This document shows positions 57,755-64,000 of a stretch of 64,000 nt of DNA, in pieces. The translations under genes and the position numbers were made by a program. Position 1 is the stretch's first letter. Each line of letters begins with the position of its first letter. The stretch covers positions 439,623,080 through 439,687,079 of the forward strand of contig CM068373.1 in NCBI GenBank assembly GCA_034769895.1, written 5' to 3'. The notes beneath the pieces are model-generated. The model was not told where the DNA came from, did not search any database, and worked only from the letters and a program-made list of their open reading frames with translations. This stretch comes from Magicicada septendecula. Taxonomy: Eukaryota > Arthropoda > Insecta > Hemiptera > Cicadidae.

Positions 57755-58121
57755 ATCGTAGTCTTAGCAAGCAGACTCAAGGCGGTATCGTACAAGTGGT
57801 TAGATCCAAAGTTCAGTTGGTCATTTAATACAAAATCGCGACTGCTTAGGTTTGTGTATGCACTATAAATTTCAAACTCCTCCAAGGCATTCATGAAACA
57901 GCCCTTCTTACATACATGCAACGGTATTAAGTTGGAATTAAAGTCTGTGTAATTATGATTGTGTGAAGTCAGGTGTCGGGCATAATTAGATTTGATGCTG
58001 TTATCACTTCTTATTTTCTTGGGTATATGTTTCCGAAAATGTCTGAAGAAACCTCTCCCCGTCTATCCAATATAGAAGCAATTGCAATCATTGCATATTA
58101 ACTTATATATACCCGTTTTTT
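57755..58121 (-). pseudogene. PLE GIY-YIG endonuclease domain
   Basis: Reads TGIYKLICNDCNCFYIG, then a stop in place of the Gln of YIGQTG, then TGRGFFRHFRKHIPKK, SNYARHLTSHNHNY, and ALEEFEIYSAY to the end of the protein. GIY and YIG motifs, the CxxC pair, the conserved Arg of TGR and the final Glu-containing LEEFEIY block are all visible. This nuclease nicks target DNA for PLE retrotransposition. Here it is broken by one nonsense codon in an otherwise well-preserved domain. Confidence 0.8.
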
Positions 58122-58180
58122 CTTCTGGAGGTGTGTTTTTTCGGTCTGAGAATGCTTAGTAACTTATTATTAGTTCTGAA

Positions 58181-59270
58181 TTAAATAGTAAAACCATTAT
58201 TATTCAATACAAAGGACAAAATCTTAGGCACAAAGTTTGTACAATTAGTGGATATACAAATTTTGTGTGTGTTACTGTTTCTTTGGGGTTTATGTTTCCT
58301 TGTTTTATGTTTTTCCAGTAGTTTGTCAATGGTCAAACTATTGTAACCATTGGCAACCATGATGTATTTTATGGTATTCAGCTCATAATGAAAGTCATTA
58401 TCATCCAGGGGGATTGTCAATAATCTGTGAATAAAACCATTGTATGCCGCCATTTTTTTTTTGAATCAGGATGATGGGAGTCCGCGTGTATTGTGGTGTC
58501 AGTGGTTGTTGGTTTCCTATAAATGTTGATTTTAATTTGTTAATCTGTCGAGTGATGGTTAAATCTAGAAGTTTATCATGTTGTCAACCTCTTGTTTCGA
58601 GAGTAAACTGGATGTTTCTATTTACTTTATTTAAACAGTTTTTAAATAACTCGATTTGTTTTAGAGTACCATCAAAAATGAAAAACGTATCGTCCACAAA
58701 ACGTGCATAAAATATTATTTTATTTGTGTATATATTATTGTTTAACAAGTGAGTATTCTTGTAAAAATTCAAATAGATATCGGCCAGTAGGCCAGAGAGG
58801 GGTGAGCCCATAGCCAGGCCATCATCTTGAATGTAAAACAAGCCATTAAAAATGAAATAGTTTTGTTTCAAAATAACCTCGAGTAAGTTAATTAACTCAT
58901 TTATCATCTGTGTGTTCATGCAACTATTATCAGATAAATTGTTTCTCAAAATCTGTAATGTATCTATAACTGGGATATTCGTGTATAAATTAGTTATGTC
59001 GAATGATGCCAATTTGTGGTTAGGTTGTAGGTCAACGGATTTAATTTTATTAATAAAATTAATGTTGTTTATAATTCTATGATTATTTCATAACTGTAAA
59101 TTATCTTTAATCAAACGAACGAGTGCTTTAGCAGTTTTGAAGCCAGGAGCGGTGGTAAAGTTCACGAGCGGTCTGATAGGTATGTTATGTTTATGAATTT
59201 TGGTAGTCCTGTGAATATCGGGGCTTTTGCATTGATGGGCTTTATTTTGTTCGAGTGATATAGTTTTATT
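58181..59270 (-). pseudogene. PLE reverse transcriptase
   Basis: Minus-strand blocks from N to C: TTKIHKHNIPIRPLVNFTTA (59150-59220), frame change, then MASFDITNLYTNIP (RT motif A region, 59012 down), GLFYIQDDGLAMGSPLSGLL (motif B), IIFYARFVDDTFFIFDG (motif C; the active-site YxDD appears here as FVDD), the thumb-like region, then LDLTITR and MAAYNGFIHRLLTIPLDD to GYNSLTIDKLLEKH. The order and the FDITNLYTNIP block are diagnostic of Penelope-like RTs, related to telomerase RT. At least two frameshifts separate the parts. Confidence 0.85.
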
Positions 59271-59279
59271 TTTATTTTA

Positions 59280-59319
59280 CTATCTGAAGATGGAGCATAG
59301 TCTCCGATACGTGTAATAG
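59280..59319 (+). ncRNA. hammerhead motif, core mutated
   Basis: Inverted partner of 57581-57620. Stem I CTAT/ATAG, CTGAAGA and stem II GGAG/CTCC are intact, but the invariant GAAA is GATA at 59306-59309. It is predicted inactive. Confidence 0.65.
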
Positions 59320-59559
59320 AAGACATTTATAAGAAGTCACAAGGCGGATTATTGAAGATAAATTAATTTATTAATTCGATCAAGTGACTTGGATACCAGA
59401 TTAAACATGAATATTTTTTCTGTAATTTTACTTACAAACAGCTAACCCCACCCCTCCAAGGAAATCCTTGCTTTGCCCCTGTAAACATCACAGTATCCCT
59501 GTACACATGGGACTGAAAATTACACAAGACACAAGATTAAATGCAGTCATTTGATAAAT

Positions 59560-60060
59560 ACCAAAGCGTAGGCTGGAAGATAAAGGAGATATACAATAAA
59601 TCCACTAAACATCATCCTATGGGGGAAAAATATCACAAGGCAACAAAAGATGGATTTGCAACACAATAATAAAAATTATTTTGACTTATAGATCTGAGTG
59701 TGGGTATTAAAAATAAGAACCAAATGAAGGCTACAGAAATATTCTTTTGGTCACAGTGTCAAAATAAGACTTCAACAATAAGAAGCACTTTATCACAAGC
59801 CCAAAAGTAGACCTATAAAAAAAAACAATTAATTAAACAGGTTCTGCACTCGATGCTAATCTTCAGGACGGAGCTGAGGAACTCCCAGGAGAAGTTGGAG
59901 GAATCGAATTCACACAGAAATAGAAGAAAGAGGATTATAAGAAAATTGACGGTTGGACAGAACTGACCAGAGATTAATAATTGGAAGAATCCTAAAGGAA
60001 TAAAAGGAAACACAGCCAAAACAACACGAAACTGGATGTTACAGGACATTTTTTGCATAG
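59560..60060 (+). pseudogene. non-LTR retrotransposon RT tail, decayed
   Basis: Plus-strand readings such as LIDLSVGIKNKNQMKATEIF, SQCQNKTSTI and a tail KGIKGNTAKTTRNWMLQD fit the block tYgSEcWxxxkkxxxkxxAxEmxFxRR…rGRpxxxWmxxv at the end of LINE RTs. Many stops are present. No 3' tail was identified. Confidence 0.4.
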
Positions 60061-61111
60061 TTTGGTATATGTAAATGATGTCAGAAATATAATTCTGGCA
60101 ATATAATTTATGTTAATATGGTATGAATGTGAAAGGAAGCATTGCTGAAGAAAGTAATGTGCATGATGAAGCAAGTAAACCCAGATAAACTGTGAACAAA
60201 AAAAAAAGAAACCTAAAACCGACATAAAGGCTATAGAAAAGATGTGTTAAGAGAATATTTACAAGTTCTTATAATTAAAATTGGGAACTACTTCAAGAAA
60301 TTCTTGACATAGAAATATAAAAGTGAGTACTATTAATTACACAATGCAATAATAATGAAAGTAGATATGAAGCAGCAGAGCTAAAATTCAAGTGATTAAG
60401 AAAGTATTGGTGAACGTTAACTTACAGAAGTGGAATCTTCATCAAAATAAAGCAAACCTACAAAATTAAGGAAACAAGAGAAGAAACTGAATGACCTCCA
60501 AAATAGGAGTATTGCTAGATCTCAGCTTGGCACATGGCACAGAAATGCAACAACAGAAATGGTATGAGTACTTTTTTAAATGATTCGTGGAAGGGAAACA
60601 CCATGACAGTACTGGGAGAAAATGTCAGGAAAACAGTAAGGGGGAAGTAACACAGTATTCAGATGCATGGTCTTAAGAGAGAAGACTATTAGAAAGGATT
60701 CACTACTGATTTACAACTAATGAATAATGCAGAACAAACAGAAGAAGACGATTTGTATTTAAAGTATTAAACATTTACTTGAATCAGTACCATTTATTTT
60801 GTAACCTAAGGAATGATTCTGCCCAACTTGAGAAGTGAAAGTATTCCTAATTGTATCATCATAATGCCAGGACTAGTTTACACTGATTCTGTCAATACTG
60901 CTGATGTATGCATCAAGTCATCGTCATGTTAAATGAGTTTCCAGTTTCTCTTATCTGATTTACTTTTACTTTTTTCTGTGACGGGCTATGAAAATTTTAT
61001 TCTACATGCAGCAACCCACAATTTTGGATAGCTGATATACATTCATTTCTCATTATCATCATTACTATTAAAATTCACATAAGCTACATTTATTGTTAAA
61101 AACTAGCTTAC
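60061..61111. other. intron DNA
   Basis: Inside the last intron of the minus-strand gene. No supported feature. Confidence 0.45.
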
Positions 61112-61282
61112 CTTTTTTATCCTGCTGTGGCATAAAACTTTTAATAACATTGAACCTCTCAAGGTGTGTTAATGCTGAAAGATATTCCTGCACTAAAGCT
61201 TGTTCCTTGGACAAATCGAACTGTGAATTCAAACACTGCACAATGGAAGATAACATTTGGTCATCTAATTTGTTACCGATCA
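61112..61282 (-). CDS. penultimate exon of the host gene
   Basis: 171 nt with acceptor TCTTTTCTTTTGTGCAG on the right and donor AAAAAAG/GTAAGC on the left. Phase is 1 on both sides. Reads IGNKLDDQMLSSIVQCLNSQ, then QALVQEYLSALTHLERFNVI, ending PQQDKK. Amphipathic helices alternate as in HEAT/ARM-type or RPAP3_C-like helical domains. The similarity to the latter (…LxxILxxL…LxxLxxxxRFxxxxxFMxxxDKK) is suggestive only. Confidence 0.7.
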
Positions 61283-61928
61283 CTGCACAAAAGAAAAGAC
61301 CATAAATTACTTCCGTAAGTTCGAATTTTGTGGTGGTACATTAAAATATAAACTGATGGACTGTCAATAGAAAAAAATTCACAATATCTTGTTATAGGTT
61401 AATGGTATACATGTAAGTGTTTCAATAAAAACTACTGGAAGTGAAAAAACAAATTTTGTTTTGTTTGGGTGGTACTCTCTTATACCAGATGATACAATTA
61501 TATCACAGTAGTTTTGACAATTTCAGCAATGATGATGGTCTTACTGAATTCACTGGTTATAGTTTCTCAAAATGTGTGCTACTACCTCTCTGTGAGTGCT
61601 ACAGGAGGAACTTGAAGGAGTGGGGTTGTTGCTGGCCCTAGGGACGATAGGGAGTGTTGAGCAAGCAGCAGTAAAAACTGCTAAAAAAATTTAGTTGTTA
61701 TACATTTTTAGCTATCACTTTATGGTAAATTTGGTAGTAAATTTGTATCCTTTTACATATCTTACCATCTGTTTCAATTAACTCTTTTATGATCTTTTAC
61801 TGGAAGTACTGAAAAAGTATAATTTCAATTATAAGAGGATCTACTGAATTTTTCAATAAAGAATTACAGTTCAAAAACAAAAAACTCATATCTGAGTTCT
61901 GACAGGAAACACAGATACTTGCACTTAC
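61283..61928. other. intron of the host gene
   Basis: Plain intron sequence between two exons with matching phase 1. The frames at 61441-61641 are not supported. Confidence 0.55.
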
Positions 61929-62023
61929 CTTGGATTACGCATTGGAACAAGAAAAACAATTTAATTGCAATTCTGTCATCCAGTTTAGTTGAATGTGGAA
62001 CTAATGCAGTCACAATTATTTGA
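61929..62023 (-). CDS. internal exon of the host gene
   Basis: Donor ATCCAAG/GTAAGTGC at 61928 downward, and acceptor GGTTCCCCTTTCTAG just above 62023 as the best choice. An alternative acceptor upstream would lengthen the exon by about 15-25 nt. It reads QIIVTALVPHSTKLDDRIAI, then KLFFLFQCVIQ, and passes phase 1 to the exon at 61282. Upstream exons were not found in the last 2 kb of the window, which is repeat-filled. Confidence 0.65.
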
Positions 62024-62191
62024 CTAGAAAGGGGAACCAACTGCAACTGGTTAATTGCAGAGATTTAAGAATCCTGCTGACAAATACAAAGCTTAGTATA
62101 GACAAATTAATAAGCATAATACTAGACATATCCTTCTCAACTGTTATACTTTTAATTTTACTGATTTGCTTCATCATCATCTTCATCTTCT

Positions 62192-62575
62192 TCTTCTTCT
62201 TCTTCTTCTTCTTCACACCATGGCATAGGCAAGGTGCTGCCTGTTCTGCCTTCAAAGATCCTCCAGCCATCTCTTCCTGGATGCACCTGTGTCCTATAGG
62301 ATTATATTTCCAGACTTTTTGCTAGTCTTGAGTCTGACATTCATTCTGTTCTTTCCACAGTATTTATAATCTCTCTGCCTTTCATGCAACGTAAAAAAAT
62401 TCTTCTGTTATGGCCTCGTTATTGAAACAGTCACATTTAGAACACCCATTAACTCTTCTTAAAAAAACACCGTTTCCAAGGCCTGTACTTTATTTTCTTG
62501 TTTCTTGATTGTTGTCCATAATTCACACCCATAGCAGAGTTCCCACATAATTTTCAAAATTAATTTCCCTGACAT
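62192..62575 (-). mobile_element. non-LTR retrotransposon 3' end with GAA tail
   Basis: Minus strand: LCYGCELWTTIKKQENKVQA, LETVFF, then the C-terminal tail GRDGWRI and GSTLPMPW, ending in (GAA)n at 62192-62213 (TTC on the plus strand). YGCELW and KxxxKxQAxExxFxRR are the standard C-terminal RT blocks of insect LINEs. It is frame-shifted and 5'-truncated. The copy at 49-260 is the same family. Confidence 0.7.
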
Positions 62576-63415
62576 GTGGAAAGTTCAAAAAGATCACACA
62601 TATTTTTAAAATAATTATTTTTTATTAACTAACGCCTCCAAAACATTTATATATTAAATGTAAGACATAAAACACAATTAGAGTATTATTAAACATGAAA
62701 CATATAAATATTGTAGCATAACAGAATTATCACCTTAAAATTTAACTTGATACAACATTAATAGAGAAGAAAATATCAATAGGGAGTGAGAATAATAAAT
62801 GGTTAAAAAATAAATTAAAGAAGCTGATCATTATAGTCGATAAAATGTTAATAAAATTAAACTGAATAACAAAGGAAACTCTTGGTCCATATATAAAAGA
62901 AACCAACTATATAAAACCCCAGTGCAACACATATACCCAGTAGGCTGAGGAGCAGTAAGTGAAAAACAAAAGAAAAAAGTAAACAAAAAATTAATAAGGG
63001 GAAATTTTATAATTAAGAAGCAGAAAACCCCAAGATACAAAACCAATAACAAATTAATAAGGAGCTGTTAATGAGAAAATAAATGAAACCGAATAATCAA
63101 GGACATTCATTCATACGATAAGGATATTTATTCATAAGGAGGATTCATTGAATTAATAATATAAGGACATGAAACCACAAGATAAGGAAATACTTATATA
63201 ATAAGGAAGAAGAGACAAAATATGTCAAGGTTCCTAAAAGGAATATAGAAACAAGAAAGGCTATTCACTAAAATATTATGAAGAATGAATATACCAATTG
63301 AAACTAAATTAAAACCAATGATAAATGTCAGACCAAATAACTCAAGTTACAGGATATAATGCAATTAAAATAAATTGTAAACTAAATGTAAGCCTAATTT
63401 AAGAACAGAGTAAAA
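62576..63415. other. unassigned AT-rich DNA
   Basis: A-rich with no supported gene. Confidence 0.4.
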
Positions 63416-63995
63416 ACAAACCAAAAGACTACCAATAGTGTAGAAACAAACCAAAAACTACCATAGTGTAAAAACAAAAGACTACCATTAGTGTAGGAAA
63501 TATAAGGTGAAATACAATAATAAATACAATAAAAGTTAGAGACTACAGTGGGTGTAAGAATAACAAGTGACACACTATAATAAAAAATAGTGTAGGAAAT
63601 AAAAATTATTTTAAAAAAAACTACCATCAGTGTAGAGTGATACCATATAAAAAAACATGAGAATAAAAGACAGTCTAATGACTGAGAATAGTTTTAGTAA
63701 TAAAAGTGTTTTAAAGATTAGGTATAATAAAAATTACTAGACATAAGATGATTTATCACAGTTAAGTTGTTACCAGAAAAAACAAATACAAAATACAGTT
63801 AATAACTGTAGGTATTATTAGTAATAAGATGTTTTAGTATAATTAAATTTGTTACAAAAGGAAACATAAAAACAAAGGACAGTTAATGACTGAAGGTATT
63901 GTTAGTAATAAGATGTTTCCATTATAGTTAAATGATATACAAAATATAATATGCATAAGATATTTTTGTTATAATTAAGTGATATAAAAATTAGA
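63416..63995. repeat. degenerate tandem repeats
   Basis: Two related patterns: AAAACTACCATTAGTGTAG-like units (63427, 63458, 63482, 63620 and others) and then longer units containing ACAGTTAATGACTGAAGGTA and TAGTAATAAGATGTTT (about 63669, 63798, 63881). Old and irregular. Confidence 0.6.
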
Positions 63996-64000
63996 AGATA

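Larger units (their letters stand above)
57523..59372 (-). mobile_element. 5'-truncated Penelope-like element
   Basis: RT and GIY-YIG coding segments on the minus strand lie between inverted terminal repeats of about 100 bp (57523-57628 and 59272-59372), each with a hammerhead core. PLE pseudo-LTRs are known to occur in direct or inverted orientation. The N-terminal part of the polyprotein is missing and several frameshifts and stops are present. Confidence 0.85.

Noticed and set aside
61112..61282. Naming the host gene as an RPAP3 relative
   Set aside because: The helical pattern is only suggestive, diagnostic upstream domains are outside the window, and HEAT/ARM proteins fit equally well.

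Overview
This is a window of an AT-rich animal nuclear genome, most likely an insect. The evidence is scattered GT-AG exons in a sea of non-coding DNA, decayed mariner, PIF/Harbinger, Penelope-like (PLE) and non-LTR elements of arthropod type, long simple repeats, and no operons. I cannot name the species. Most of the sequence is transposon debris and unassigned AT-rich DNA. Only a few exons of host genes are visible.

Left third (1-27.5 kb): a non-LTR 3' end at the left edge; an inverted pair of PLE terminal repeats with hammerhead-ribozyme cores (1.6-1.96 kb); a possible terminal exon (2.67 kb, +); a 77-bp minisatellite (3.1-3.4 kb); a fold-back repeat (4.2 kb); PLE C-terminal fragments and a complete-looking hammerhead at 12.74 kb; a long (GT)n; a PIF/Harbinger element with a 1.28-kb mariner inserted in it (17.2-20.3 kb); an antisense non-LTR reverse transcriptase (21.0-21.7 kb); a broken IS630/Tc1-like transposase (22.0-24.5 kb); and two TTA-flanked TIR elements (25.9-27.5 kb).

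Host gene: three minus-strand exons (62.02-61.93, 61.28-61.11 and 31.14-31.07 kb) have good splice sites and matching phase. They join into the C-terminal 112 residues of an alpha-helical protein that I cannot identify. Its last intron is about 30 kb.

Centre of interest (32.3-57.1 kb, inside that intron, antisense to the gene): an LTR retroelement (LTRs 32291-33483 and 55878-57066, 4-bp target duplication GTTG) carries a second, related LTR element inserted in it (35601-54655, target duplication GAGG). The inner element is not LTR-internal-LTR. It is a tandem array of five LTRs and four internal regions (period about 4.48-4.52 kb, nearly identical). Both families are non-autonomous: they keep LTRs, a lysine-tRNA-like primer-binding site and a polypurine tract, but have no protease, RT, RNase H or integrase. 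They encode only a coiled-coil Gag-like protein with an unrecognised C-terminal domain. The two families share a 74-nt module of three successive hairpins with identical spacing and one compensatory base-pair change. They also share splice donors in the LTR and after the coiled coil, and a 3' exon-like block just before the polypurine tract. I infer a retrovirus-like layout in which the hairpins lie inside an intron, so that they would mark unspliced genomic RNA.

Right end (57-64 kb): a 5'-truncated PLE with RT and GIY-YIG domains between inverted hammerhead-bearing repeats (57.5-59.4 kb), a non-LTR remnant (59.6-60.1 kb), host exons, a non-LTR 3' end with a GAA tail (62.2-62.6 kb) and degenerate tandem repeats to the edge.
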